Below are positions 55,538 through 63,765 of a stretch of 64,000 nucleotides of DNA, one piece after another. Source of the DNA: Candidatus Melainabacteria bacterium. Its GTDB lineage: Bacteria > Cyanobacteriota > Vampirovibrionia > Gastranaerophilales > Gastranaerophilaceae. Below the pieces are notes generated by a model, which did no database searches, was not told where the DNA came from, and saw nothing but the letters and a program-made list of their open reading frames with translations. Every line of letters begins with the position of its first letter. Position 1 is the first letter of the stretch. Location: contig QHMH01000013.1 of the NCBI GenBank assembly GCA_003258795.1, positions 15,864 through 79,863 on the forward strand, read 5' to 3'. The translations under genes and the position numbers were made by a program.

Positions 55538-56327
55538 TATTTTCCTCCTTATCATATCTATCTATCAATTCTGTAGGCTGAATAGCGAAAAATTCTATTG
55601 TTATATCGTCGGGTTTTCTTGTAATATACAAGCCCGGAAGCCTTTTCAACTCTTCGTCATCTTCATCGTATACTATTACATCTTTTAAAAATAATTCATT
55701 TTCTTTAAATGTGTCTGAATATTTATATACCCATCCCTCATATCTTAATTTTTGTTTATTATCTGAAATAGAAACCCATCTCATATTCACATCATTGCTA
55801 TTAAAAATAGTATTCCAAACATCACTCTCGCAAACTTTGAACGGATATAAAAATTTTAAAATATGTATAAAATCGATTTTTAAATATGGGATTTTCAGAT
55901 ACTGACATTTTTGTCTTTTAAAAGGACAATATATCTGCCAATGTTCTTTCTTATAAAATTTCTTATAGAAGTCTTTGTTAAAAATATTTTCAAATACATG
56001 TTGATTTTTGAGCCAGGCATATATAATAGCCCAAGTAGTAGCGCATATTGATGCATAAAATATTTCATATACTTGCAGTTCATCAATTTTGGTTGCGGAT
56101 GTTATATATTTTAGAAAAACTACATCTTCTAATGTTTTACCTTGAAAAATTGTAATGTACATTCCATATACGAAATATGAAAGAACTCCAAAAACAAAAG
56201 ATCTTATAAGAAAATAATTAAATTCTCTCTTCGGATGAAATGTAATTTTTTCATGAACAAGGCAATATATAATACCAGGGAAGAATAAGAGTAATATTTT
56301 TATGGTGGTTATAGATAAAATGTCCAT
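55527..56327 (-). CDS. DUF6338-like membrane protein
   Basis: The 266-residue protein has three N-terminal hydrophobic helices ('IKILLLFFPGIIYCLV', 'SFVFGVLSYFVYGMYITIF', 'SICATTWAIIYAWL') and a soluble C-terminal domain with beta-strand pattern ('GWVYKYSDTFKENELFLKDVIVYD', 'GLYITRKPDDITIEFFAI'). The layout matches my memory of DUF6338, an uncharacterised membrane family sometimes found near restriction systems. Its ATG shares a base with the hsdS stop, so it is translationally coupled and expressed with the type I enzyme. Confidence 0.55.
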   Translation of the reverse strand: MDILSITTIKILLLFFPGIIYCLVHEKITFHPKREFNYFLIRSFVFGVLSYFVYGMYITIFQGKTLEDVVFLKYITSATKIDELQVYEIFYASICATTWAIIYAWLKNQHVFENIFNKDFYKKFYKKEHWQIYCPFKRQKCQYLKIPYLKIDFIHILKFLYPFKVCESDVWNTIFNSNDVNMRWVSISDNKQKLRYEGWVYKYSDTFKENELFLKDVIVYDEDDEELKRLPGLYITRKPDDITIEFFAIQPTELIDRYDKEENNDD

Positions 56328-57502
56328 TATATTTCTCCTTTGAATGCTCGTTGGGATAGGGAATTGAAGAGGTTGTTCATTTGCTCTATGACAAGCTCAT
56401 TCTTCTGCTTCTGTGCTTCAACTTTTTCTACTATCTTGGCAAACTTGTTCTGAAGTTCTAGAGAAGGTAAAGGTATCTCAATGTTTTTACAAATTTCAAG
56501 TGTTAAGTTCAATTGTCCAGATGTCTTTTTAGCATTTCTTAACATCTGTTTTTCTGCAAATGGCGTTGTAAGAAACCACGCCAAATATAGATTGTTTAAG
56601 CCTTTGTTACATCTAAACCTTGCTATTGCTTGATTTATATTCCATTCAGGATATGTATCAGGAACAATTGAAACTTTACATAATGGAGGTCCTACAATAT
56701 TCATAAGAACATCTCCCGGATATACCACTGAACGAGCAAGAAAATTCTTGTGAGATTCTTTGGTTACAAATGTCGGATTTATTGTAAAATCAAGTCGTGT
56801 GTCAAATCGCAAGTTGTAAACTTTTATATATGGAATATCTCCAGAATCTTGACTCATATCTTGTGCTTTAGGAGTTGTTCCTTTTGTTATGAAGTAGCAA
56901 AGTTCTTCAAGTTTAACTTTTTTAGTGTTTTCTGCAAACAAATCAATATAGGTGGATTTTAGGAATTCATCCAGCTTATCATTCGCCAGTTTCTTCTTCG
57001 CCCGAATCTCATCTGCCTTGTCTAATATCTTAGCAATTTTCTTCTGTTTATCAAGTGGTGGTAATTCAATTTCCATATTTGCAATATCTGTCAGACCAAT
57101 AGAGGGGTAAGATTCATCCTTTATCAGAGTTTTGGGAGGATGTTTTTGTAACCAGTACATCAAATATTCTGGGATAAGTTTTGTCTCATCTGGTGTAATA
57201 ATTGCAAGATGGCTGACTATATATGCACTTCGTTCCAGCTTATATATTCTTCCTTTATTTGCAGACATTCCACTTTTGGCAAACAATATAGAATTTTTCG
57301 GATATAGTTTTAATCTGCATATTTGAGCATTGTCTTCGCTAATCTTTTCACACAAATCAATACTCTCACCACGCTCTAAAAATTCCAACGAACCTGCCCT
57401 TACGAAAGGTATTCCTTCTTCACAAAAATAGTTGCTTTTTGGGGCTGACTGACCAGCAGAAATTGTTGCTACATCGCCTAATTTAACTACATTTACCACC
57501 AT
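56327..57502 (-). CDS. hsdS: Type I restriction enzyme, specificity subunit (HsdS)
   Basis: HsdS recognises the split target sequence for the type I enzyme. The 391-residue protein has two target-recognition domains, beginning 'VKLGDVATISAGQSAPKS' and 'VKLEELCYFITKGTTPKA', each followed by a conserved helical spacer ('PPLDKQKKIAKILDKADEI', 'PSLELQNKFAKIVEKVEAQ'). It overlaps the RhuM-Fic gene by one base. The recognition sequence cannot be predicted. Confidence 0.94.
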   Translation of the reverse strand: MVVNVVKLGDVATISAGQSAPKSNYFCEEGIPFVRAGSLEFLERGESIDLCEKISEDNAQICRLKLYPKNSILFAKSGMSANKGRIYKLERSAYIVSHLAIITPDETKLIPEYLMYWLQKHPPKTLIKDESYPSIGLTDIANMEIELPPLDKQKKIAKILDKADEIRAKKKLANDKLDEFLKSTYIDLFAENTKKVKLEELCYFITKGTTPKAQDMSQDSGDIPYIKVYNLRFDTRLDFTINPTFVTKESHKNFLARSVVYPGDVLMNIVGPPLCKVSIVPDTYPEWNINQAIARFRCNKGLNNLYLAWFLTTPFAEKQMLRNAKKTSGQLNLTLEICKNIEIPLPSLELQNKFAKIVEKVEAQKQKNELVIEQMNNLFNSLSQRAFKGEI

Positions 57503-58512
57503 TACAGCATCCCCTCCGATTCTTTATTTAGAACACTCAAGACAACCTGTTTCATTGTTTCCATTTCTTGTGGATTACTTTCTGCAATCAAAAGCGTTAG
57601 TGCAAAAAGAGTTGCGCTGTCTATTATAGGCAGATTGTTTTTGTAGAGGATTCCGTTTTTATCCAAGAAATATAAGAAGCAACTTGCGGCTATACGTTTG
57701 TTTCCGTCAGAGAATGAGTGGTTCTTTGTTATCAAGTACAAAAGAGTTGCAGCTTTTTCTTCAAGTGTCGGATACAATTCTTTGCCGTCAAAAGTTTGGT
57801 ATATCTGATTAACTGAGCTTGAGAAACTGTTATCTTTGGGGTTTGCAAATACATCCGATGCAAACTCCGATTTCATTTCATCAATAACTTTAAGGAATTC
57901 TTTTTCTGAAATTACTTTGGCAGGTTTTATTGTAACACCTTTAGAATCAAGGGTTTTGTGGTCAAAGTTGTCCAGCAAGTCAAGACCATGAGCAAATGTA
58001 TCAAGTATATTTGCAACTTGTTGAGCATCACTAACCGTTTCTATTTGGTTTTTCAAACTGCGTGATAAAAGGTTTATAGTTGTTTGCAGAGTCTTTACTT
58101 TGTTTTGCTCTTGTTTTAATCGGTTCTCGTTAATAGTATAACCTTGCGTTAAATGTTCCCTTAATACATTTGTTGCCCAAATTCTAAATTGCGTTGCTCT
58201 TGTAGAATTAACTCTATATCCGACAGATATTATTGCATCAAGGTTATAGAATGAGGTTTCACGCTTAACGCTTCTGTTACCTTCCTTTTGAACTATTTCC
58301 AAAATGGAAATAGTTGGTTCTTTTTTTAATTCACCTTCTGCATATATATTATTCAGATGTTTGTTTATTGCAGGAGTTTTTACCCCAAACAATTCGGCTA
58401 TTTGTTTCTGAGTAAGCCAAATAGTTTCGTGTTCTAATCTTGTATCAAGATTAACTTTGCCGTCGCTACTTGTATATATAACAATTTCGCCTTTGCTTTG
58501 ATTATCTGACAT
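57502..58512 (-). CDS. RhuM-like N-terminal plus Fic/Doc-domain protein
   Basis: The 336-residue protein opens with the RhuM pattern ('VIYTSSDGKVNLDTRLEHETIWLTQKQIAELFGVKTPAINKHL' in parts, 'ETSFYNLDAIISVGYRVNSTRATQFRIWA'). A coiled coil (about 128-180) follows, then a Fic/Doc domain with HSFSDGNKR (residues 265-273), whose His is the catalytic residue for transferring AMP or phosphate. RhuM-Fic genes are often set inside hsd operons and may link restriction to growth arrest or control the enzyme. It is coupled to hsdM and hsdS on both sides. Confidence 0.85.
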   Translation of the reverse strand: MSDNQSKGEIVIYTSSDGKVNLDTRLEHETIWLTQKQIAELFGVKTPAINKHLNNIYAEGELKKEPTISILEIVQKEGNRSVKRETSFYNLDAIISVGYRVNSTRATQFRIWATNVLREHLTQGYTINENRLKQEQNKVKTLQTTINLLSRSLKNQIETVSDAQQVANILDTFAHGLDLLDNFDHKTLDSKGVTIKPAKVISEKEFLKVIDEMKSEFASDVFANPKDNSFSSSVNQIYQTFDGKELYPTLEEKAATLLYLITKNHSFSDGNKRIAASCFLYFLDKNGILYKNNLPIIDSATLFALTLLIAESNPQEMETMKQVVLSVLNKESEGML

Positions 58513-59970
58513 CTATATCATCCCCTCCAGCTCTTTCAAACCCTGTTGAACTTCATCTTCAAGAGTTTTAATATCAGCAAGAATCTTACTTGGAGCTTCA
58601 TACTGTACTTCTTCCAATTCAACTTCTTTGTATTTGTTAATAGAGAGGTCATAACCGTTTTGTCTGATTTCATCGGCTTCTACAAAGAAGTGTTTTGCTT
58701 TCCTATCGGTGTTATCTTCATTATGCCTGTTTTTGTAGGAAGCAATAATATCTGGTATATCATTTTCTTCTATCGGAGTACGGTTATCGTTTAATGTAAA
58801 TCCGTCATGAAGCATATCGTAGAACCAAACTTTATCCGTACCGCCCGAATTAGTCTTTGTGAATATTAAAATAGCGGTTGAAACTCCGGCATAAGGCTTG
58901 AATACACCACTTGGCATAGAAATAACCGCTTCAAGTTTTTGGTTATCAATAAGTTTTTGTCTTATGGTTTTATGTGCGTTTGATGTTCCGAATAAAACTC
59001 CGTCCGGTACGATAACACAAGCTCTTCCACCTGTTTTAAGTATTCTAATCATCAAAGCAAGGAACAAAAGTTCTGTCTTAGTTGTAGAAACCTCGCTTGC
59101 CAAGTTTTTAGCAATAGTATCTTTATTCAAAGAACCCTTAAAAGGCGGGTTTGCAATAACACATGTGCAAAACTCTTTTAAGTTTGAGGCATCTTCTGAT
59201 AAGGAATCCTGATAATCAATATTCGGGTTTTGATGTCCGTGTGACATCATATTCATGGATGCAATTCGGAGCATTGAGTAATCAAAATCAAAACCATAAA
59301 ACATATCGTTATTAAAATGCTGAAGTTTTGCAGTATCCATAAACATTTCAGGATATTTTTCTTTCAGATACATAATTGCACAAATCAAGAAACCTGCAGT
59401 TCCGCAAGACGGGTCGCAAACGATATCATTCGGTTGAATATCCGCTAGTTCAACCATCATTTTACCAATGTGTCTTGGGGTTCTGAATTGACCATTGACA
59501 CCGGCTTGAGCAATTTTAGATAAAAGATATTCATACAAATCGCCCTTTGTATCCAAATCCTGCATTTCAAGTTTATCAATCATATCAACCGCAGTTGCTA
59601 AAAGTGCCGGAGACGGAATCATAAAAACGGCATCTTTCATATATTTGGCAAAATTTTCACCACCCATATTTTTGATAAACGGAAATACATCTTCCTGAAC
59701 AACTTTATACATCTCACTTGGTGCAAAATCTTTAAACTTTGACCAACGCATATTTTGCTGTTTTGGAGTTTCGTCAAAAACAGGGTTTTCAATCGGTCTA
59801 TTTAGACGATTAGCTTTTCTTTCTTCACGGGTATGTTTTTCATCCAACTCTTTAATAAAGAACAAATATGAAATCTGTTCGATAACTGTCAGCGGGTTTG
59901 AAATACCGTTTGACCAAAATGTTTCCCAAAGTTTATCAATCTGCGCCTTTTGCTCTAATATTGTAGCCAT
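58513..59970 (-). CDS. hsdM: Type I restriction enzyme, methylase subunit (HsdM)
   Basis: HsdM is the N6-adenine methyltransferase of the type I complex. The 485-residue protein has an N-terminal helical domain ('LWETFWSNGISNPLTVIEQISYLFFIKEL'), AdoMet motif I 'VCDPSCGTAGFL', the catalytic 'VIANPPFKG' and the shared 'RACVIVPDGVLFGTSNAHKTIRQKLI' region. Its stop abuts the RhuM-Fic start. It should protect host sites together with HsdS. Confidence 0.95.
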   Translation of the reverse strand: MATILEQKAQIDKLWETFWSNGISNPLTVIEQISYLFFIKELDEKHTREERKANRLNRPIENPVFDETPKQQNMRWSKFKDFAPSEMYKVVQEDVFPFIKNMGGENFAKYMKDAVFMIPSPALLATAVDMIDKLEMQDLDTKGDLYEYLLSKIAQAGVNGQFRTPRHIGKMMVELADIQPNDIVCDPSCGTAGFLICAIMYLKEKYPEMFMDTAKLQHFNNDMFYGFDFDYSMLRIASMNMMSHGHQNPNIDYQDSLSEDASNLKEFCTCVIANPPFKGSLNKDTIAKNLASEVSTTKTELLFLALMIRILKTGGRACVIVPDGVLFGTSNAHKTIRQKLIDNQKLEAVISMPSGVFKPYAGVSTAILIFTKTNSGGTDKVWFYDMLHDGFTLNDNRTPIEENDIPDIIASYKNRHNEDNTDRKAKHFFVEADEIRQNGYDLSINKYKEVELEEVQYEAPSKILADIKTLEDEVQQGLKELEGMI

Positions 59971-60006
59971 TGCTATTCTCCTTGTTTTAATTATACATGC
60001 TGATTA

Positions 60007-61575
60007 CTAAAAATCTTGTTTCGTTCCGCAGATAATGTCGTTTACATCCTGCTCCAGTTGCATAATATCATTTTTTATTTGCTCAAGCTGTTTCTTATAT
60101 TTTTCCATTTTTGAGGTGTAGTTTTTTATAAGTTCCTTTTGTTTGGTTAAAGCCGGAACAATTACGGCAATACCTTTTAAATCTTCATGGTTTATAAATG
60201 GCATTGCAGTTCCTCTTAGTAGTCCTTTAATTAATTTTTGACCTACTGCGCTGCGTAAATATGTCAAAAGATATTCAGAACTTATTTGCTTATTGTCAGG
60301 ACGGATTACAAGCAAATTTGCCGATGCTATACAATTTTTGTCACTGTTTTTATATAAAACGACTTTTGAAGTATTGCCTTTATTTGGGATTAACAAATCT
60401 CCGTCTTGTAAATATTCAGAAGATAAATCTTTATCGAGTCTATATTTTTTAGCTTCTGAAAAATCAATACCATCCTCTTTTATTGCACGCATATCAAGGT
60501 AAATGAAATCTTCATTTTTACTTGTTTCTTGTGCATATTTTGATAGAGGCTTCCCTCTTAATATAGTTGATATTTCAGATAATTTTTTATGGTCTTTATT
60601 TAAGACATTTGCAATATCTTCATCTTCCTCCTTGAATGGTTTTTCAAAATCCCAAGTTGAATCAACATTTGTAACTTCAGTTAAATTGTATTTTTCACCT
60701 AATGTATCAATCGAATGTGATATAAATAAGTTATCAGAATATTCTTTGCTGAACTTATACAAATATGTTTTTACGTTTGTATTACTAAATGTCCCCGAAG
60801 GTAAATCGATTACCTCAATAAGATTTTTCTCATATGCTTGCCTAAAATGAGCATCTGTTTGAGAAAAATTAACTTTGCTTGGCATAATTATTGATAAAGT
60901 TCCGTCATCTGCCAAATTATTTTTAAATAATAATTCTGCAGCAATCGTAGATGAATCATTGCCATAATATTTACCTCTTTCAAAACGGCGTTTCAACCCA
61001 AATGGTGGAATACATAGTATGTTCTTGAATTTTTCTTGTTCTTCAAATTGATTATTGTATATATCAACTGCCTTAATGCTTACGTTTTTATTATTTTCAT
61101 AATCAAAAGCTAAAAGTTCTTGAATAAATGTATCAATCGTCCACATTGTAATTTTTTTATTTAATGAACACATTGAAGGAATCTGGTTCAAAAACGTTTC
61201 TGCGTTTACAATTAAAATATTGTCTTTATCATTCAGTAATGTTGAAAAATTAATATTAACATTACAAACAGAATTTGATCTTGGAGATAATGAAACTATT
61301 ATTGAATAAATTTCTGTTAACGTTAGTTCATTAAAATTTTTCAAAATCTCAACCAAACCTCTATCGCCTAAAAATCTGTAACCTAAAACGTTGTTTTCTA
61401 CCAAGTATGTTTCTTGGCTTGAAGATGATAATTTTTCAAAATTGTGATCATTCTTTTTTGCATACAAATATTGTTTACATGCATTAATGTACTGTTCTTC
61501 CGTTAAACCGGAAATTTTAAAGTTTTCTTTGATTCTAAGTTCTTTTGTTCTGTTGTCTGCTCCAATTGTTCTCAT
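60007..61575 (-). CDS. HsdM-HsdS-like fusion protein with lost methylase motif
   Basis: I start at 61575 (AAAGGA nine bases upstream), giving 522 residues. The N-terminal half follows N6-methylase structure ('MWTIDTFIQELLAF', 'DDGTLSIIMPSKVNFSQTDAHFRQAYEKNLIEVIDLPSGTFSNTNVKTYLYKF' in parts), but motif I is not recognisable and the catalytic NPPF is 'CIPPFG' (Asn to Ile). The C-terminal 170 residues are an HsdS-type target-recognition domain ('KLSEISTILRGKPLSKYA', 'PALTKQKELIKNYTSKMEKYKKQLEQIKND'). It is the first gene of the operon and probably binds DNA without methylating; it could modulate HsdMS or serve another defence role. Confidence 0.7.
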   Translation of the reverse strand: MRTIGADNRTKELRIKENFKISGLTEEQYINACKQYLYAKKNDHNFEKLSSSSQETYLVENNVLGYRFLGDRGLVEILKNFNELTLTEIYSIIVSLSPRSNSVCNVNINFSTLLNDKDNILIVNAETFLNQIPSMCSLNKKITMWTIDTFIQELLAFDYENNKNVSIKAVDIYNNQFEEQEKFKNILCIPPFGLKRRFERGKYYGNDSSTIAAELLFKNNLADDGTLSIIMPSKVNFSQTDAHFRQAYEKNLIEVIDLPSGTFSNTNVKTYLYKFSKEYSDNLFISHSIDTLGEKYNLTEVTNVDSTWDFEKPFKEEDEDIANVLNKDHKKLSEISTILRGKPLSKYAQETSKNEDFIYLDMRAIKEDGIDFSEAKKYRLDKDLSSEYLQDGDLLIPNKGNTSKVVLYKNSDKNCIASANLLVIRPDNKQISSEYLLTYLRSAVGQKLIKGLLRGTAMPFINHEDLKGIAVIVPALTKQKELIKNYTSKMEKYKKQLEQIKNDIMQLEQDVNDIICGTKQDF

Positions 61576-61855
61576 AATTGTTTTGTCCTTTCCAACTTTT
61601 GTAATACATTTTATAATTTCAATATACATCATTATAAAATAAATTTCAAGAGTTAGAATATGATTTATAACTTGTCTTGTTACAAAAGTTAATATTTTAC
61701 TTTTGAAGTTGTAGGTTTTTCATTGATTATATTGCATTTTAGCAAATTTTAATTATTTCAAAAAATTATAATATACACCTGTGTCAAATACGGACATTGT
61801 TACATAATTGTTGTTGTACTTGTTTAATAGCGGTATTTGATATTACTATATAGAA

Positions 61856-62635
61856 ATGACAGTTAAAACTATTAAAAATGTTTGCAAGTTCTGCGAACAA
61901 GAAAAGAAATTGATAAAAGCGCATATTATTCCTAAAAAATTTTATTTAGGAATAAAAAAAGATAAATGCTTATGTATAAATTCAAAAACCGGAGAATATA
62001 TAATTCAGCAACAGGGTGGATATGATTCAAATATCTTATGTGGAGATTGTGATAATCATATTTTAGGTGAGTTTGATAAAGAAGGTTATCGGATTTTACT
62101 TGGAGATTTTAGCAAGTATAAATACATACAATTACATCCGCAATACAGAATTTATCAGCTTGATAATACTGAATTTGATTATGGTAAACTTAGAAAATTT
62201 TTTATTTCAATTTTATGGAGAGCTTCTATTTCAAAACTAGAAGAATGGTCAAATATCAATCTCGGTGGCTACGAGAAAAAGGCTTTTGAAATATTAAAAG
62301 GTAAAAGGAAGTATGACGAATTATTCAAGATTTTAATATACAAAAACTGTTTTACCGAAGATATAAATCAAGAAGTACTTATTGCCAAAGGAAAAACAAA
62401 AACTTATAAAAAATATTTAATTCAAATGGCAGGATATCGCATTGAAATTATTGTAGATTCAACTAGACTCACGAATAAGTATAAGCATCAATACGAAAAA
62501 TATTTCCTGAATCCAACTTATGCGCATATAATAGAAACTCCGGAAGTATCTCAACGTATAAATAAAGAATATAATGCTCGAATGTTTGAATTATATAAAG
62601 AAGGATTTGAACCTCCAAAGCCTCCTGGAGTTTAG
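61856..62635 (+). CDS. HNH-like zinc protein of unknown function
   Basis: The 259-residue protein has C-x2-C at 10-13 ('VCKFCEQE'), a conserved 'IKAHIIPKKFY' (about 20-30) and a second C-x2-C ('LCGDCDNHILG', about 62-65). The spacing and the 'H-I-I-P' core resemble HNH_5-type endonucleases, in which the histidine is catalytic. The C-terminal 180 residues are unfamiliar and Lys/Tyr-rich. It is transcribed away from the type I operon and has no clear ribosome site. Candidate defence effector; enzyme activity untested. Confidence 0.55.
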   Translation: MTVKTIKNVCKFCEQEKKLIKAHIIPKKFYLGIKKDKCLCINSKTGEYIIQQQGGYDSNILCGDCDNHILGEFDKEGYRILLGDFSKYKYIQLHPQYRIYQLDNTEFDYGKLRKFFISILWRASISKLEEWSNINLGGYEKKAFEILKGKRKYDELFKILIYKNCFTEDINQEVLIAKGKTKTYKKYLIQMAGYRIEIIVDSTRLTNKYKHQYEKYFLNPTYAHIIETPEVSQRINKEYNARMFELYKEGFEPPKPPGV

Positions 62636-62671
62636 CAATCAACTTGACTTACATTGTCTTTAGAGTAATGA

Positions 62672-62697
62672 ATACGACACGATGAAGGAGGTCGTAT
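62672..62697 (+). promoter_or_regulatory. Inverted repeat ATACGAC/GTCGTAT around the ribosome site of the 62696 gene
   Basis: ATACGAC (62672-62678) and GTCGTAT (62691-62697) are separated by 12 bases that contain the AAGGAG site, and the second arm includes the start codon. An RNA hairpin would hide the ribosome site; as DNA the half-sites equal the TACGAC motifs in the AbiE operon promoter. Confidence 0.5.
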
Positions 62698-62929
62698 GGA
62701 AAAAGTCGGAATGAATATTACGCCAAAGGAGTTTAAGCAATTAAGTAAGTGGTCGGATAATATTTATAACACTGCCGTCGTTATAGATTATTTTGTAGCA
62801 AATCAGCCGGAAATCGAAGAATGCTACAATCTTGCACCAGTTGTAAAGCAGCTGCGAAATGATGCGGATGTGTTGAATGCATTCTTTATAGACCACGAAA
62901 AAGAAGTTGAAGATTTAAATGCCGTTTAA
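62696..62929 (+). CDS. Small hypothetical protein, 77 residues
   Basis: It starts after AAGGAGG and encodes an acidic, helix-rich protein ('MNITPKEFKQLSKWSDNIYNTAVVIDYFVANQPEIE'). I do not recognise a family. Its stop codon is inside the first copy of an 18-bp repeat (ATTTAAATGCCGTTTAAA). Likely element-encoded accessory gene. Confidence 0.55.
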   Translation: MEKVGMNITPKEFKQLSKWSDNIYNTAVVIDYFVANQPEIEECYNLAPVVKQLRNDADVLNAFFIDHEKEVEDLNAV

Positions 62930-62952
62930 AAGGTGTTTAAAAGCCGTTTAAA
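62913..62952. repeat. GCCGTTTAAA repeat cluster, left copy
   Basis: ATTTAAATGCCGTTTAAA (62913-62930) is followed by GGTGTTTAAA and a second GCCGTTTAAA about 22 bases on. The 18-bp unit recurs exactly at 63726-63743 as half of a palindrome, so the pair flanks the three small right-end genes. Confidence 0.6.
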
Positions 62953-62970
62953 TCATGTTCAAAAAATTAT

Positions 62971-63015
62971 TATGTCCAAATGATACGATTTTAGACACAT
63001 ACACTTGATGTTTCT
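62971..63015 (+). promoter_or_regulatory. Second copy of the transposon control motif
   Basis: TGTCCAAATGATAC (62973-62986), GACACATA (62994-63001) and ACTTGATGTTTCT (63003-63015) recur from the transposase/HTH control region, the first in reverse orientation and the others direct. They lie about 50 bases before the next small gene, so the HTH regulator probably controls both sites. Confidence 0.6.
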
Positions 63016-63058
63016 CGCTTAAAGAGTGATGAATTGTGTAGCTTGAAAGGAGCATACT

Positions 63059-63271
63059 ATGATTAAAATCGGTAAAAAATACAGATTAAAAAAGCTAAAA
63101 GATTGGTTTGAAAAAGATAGCGAAGAATTTACAGTCGTATGTTTTGGCGAACATAACATTGTCGACTGTGTCACACCGGATGGCGAAAAATATGTATTTG
63201 ATAAAAATTTTTTGATTAATCCGGATAAGCCGGATGAGATATACGCAGATATTACAATAACGAAAGGATAA
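63059..63271 (+). CDS. Small hypothetical protein, 70 residues
   Basis: A good AAAGGAG site precedes the ATG. The protein has an SH3-like or Tudor-like small beta pattern ('IGKKYRLKKLKDWFEKDSEEFTVVCFGEHNIVDCVTPDGEKYVF' in parts), similar in layout to the next gene. Function unknown; coupled by 3 bp to its neighbour. Confidence 0.55.
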   Translation: MIKIGKKYRLKKLKDWFEKDSEEFTVVCFGEHNIVDCVTPDGEKYVFDKNFLINPDKPDEIYADITITKG

Positions 63272-63274
63272 ATT

Positions 63275-63475
63275 ATGGTCGAAAAAGATTATATGCTATA
63301 TGGAACAAAGATTTTGAATCTTAAAACTCAAGAAATCGGACTACTGATTTGTTTATGGAAAAACAAATTTGCTGATCAAACTGTCGACTTTGCGACTTGT
63401 GTAGATAAAACCGGCAAAAAATACAACATTGAACTTGATAACATCAGAGGGTTTGAAGATGATTTTGAAAAATAA
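63275..63475 (+). CDS. Small hypothetical protein, 66 residues
   Basis: AAAGGA precedes the ATG. The protein has a beta-rich layout ('YGTKILNLKTQEIGLLICLWKNKF', 'VDKTGKKYNIELDNI') and probably shares the fold of the upstream neighbour. Its end overlaps the next small gene by 17 bp. Unknown function. Confidence 0.5.
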   Translation: MVEKDYMLYGTKILNLKTQEIGLLICLWKNKFADQTVDFATCVDKTGKKYNIELDNIRGFEDDFEK

Positions 63476-63692
63476 ATTAACCAAAGAGACATTGGATATT
63501 CAGTATTCTGAATTCAGAATAAAATTTGCAAAAGAAATTCAGGATGCGTTTGAAAGTTACCACAAAACACAATTAAACAAATATTCTTGGAACTTCAAAG
63601 ACGACAATTCTTTGGAGTTTAATTTTTATTTTGAACTACATTGGAATTTTAATCATTTTGGAATGTCCAACTGGTTTATTGAAAAAATGTAA
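63459..63692 (+). CDS. Small hypothetical protein, 77 residues
   Basis: I start at the ATG at 63459 (GAGGG seven bases upstream) inside the end of the previous gene; an in-frame start further upstream lacks a ribosome site. The protein is charged with several aromatic residues ('FESYHKTQLNKYSWNFKDD', 'FYFELHWNFNHFG'). I do not recognise it. It is the last gene before the right end of the element. Confidence 0.5.
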   Translation: MILKNKLTKETLDIQYSEFRIKFAKEIQDAFESYHKTQLNKYSWNFKDDNSLEFNFYFELHWNFNHFGMSNWFIEKM

Positions 63693-63715
63693 TTTTTGAA
63701 TGTTTATAAATACCT

Positions 63716-63743
63716 TTTAAACGGCATTTAAATGCCGTTTAAA
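63716..63743. repeat. 28-bp perfect palindrome TTTAAACGGCATTT / AAATGCCGTTTAAA
   Basis: The palindrome is exact and contains the same 18-bp unit as 62913-62930. It follows the last gene of the element by 23 bp. It could be a terminator-like hairpin, but there is no long T run after it, or a protein-binding or replication-fork-type site. Confidence 0.7.
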
Positions 63744-63765
63744 TTTTTGCTAGAACTTTCAAAAA

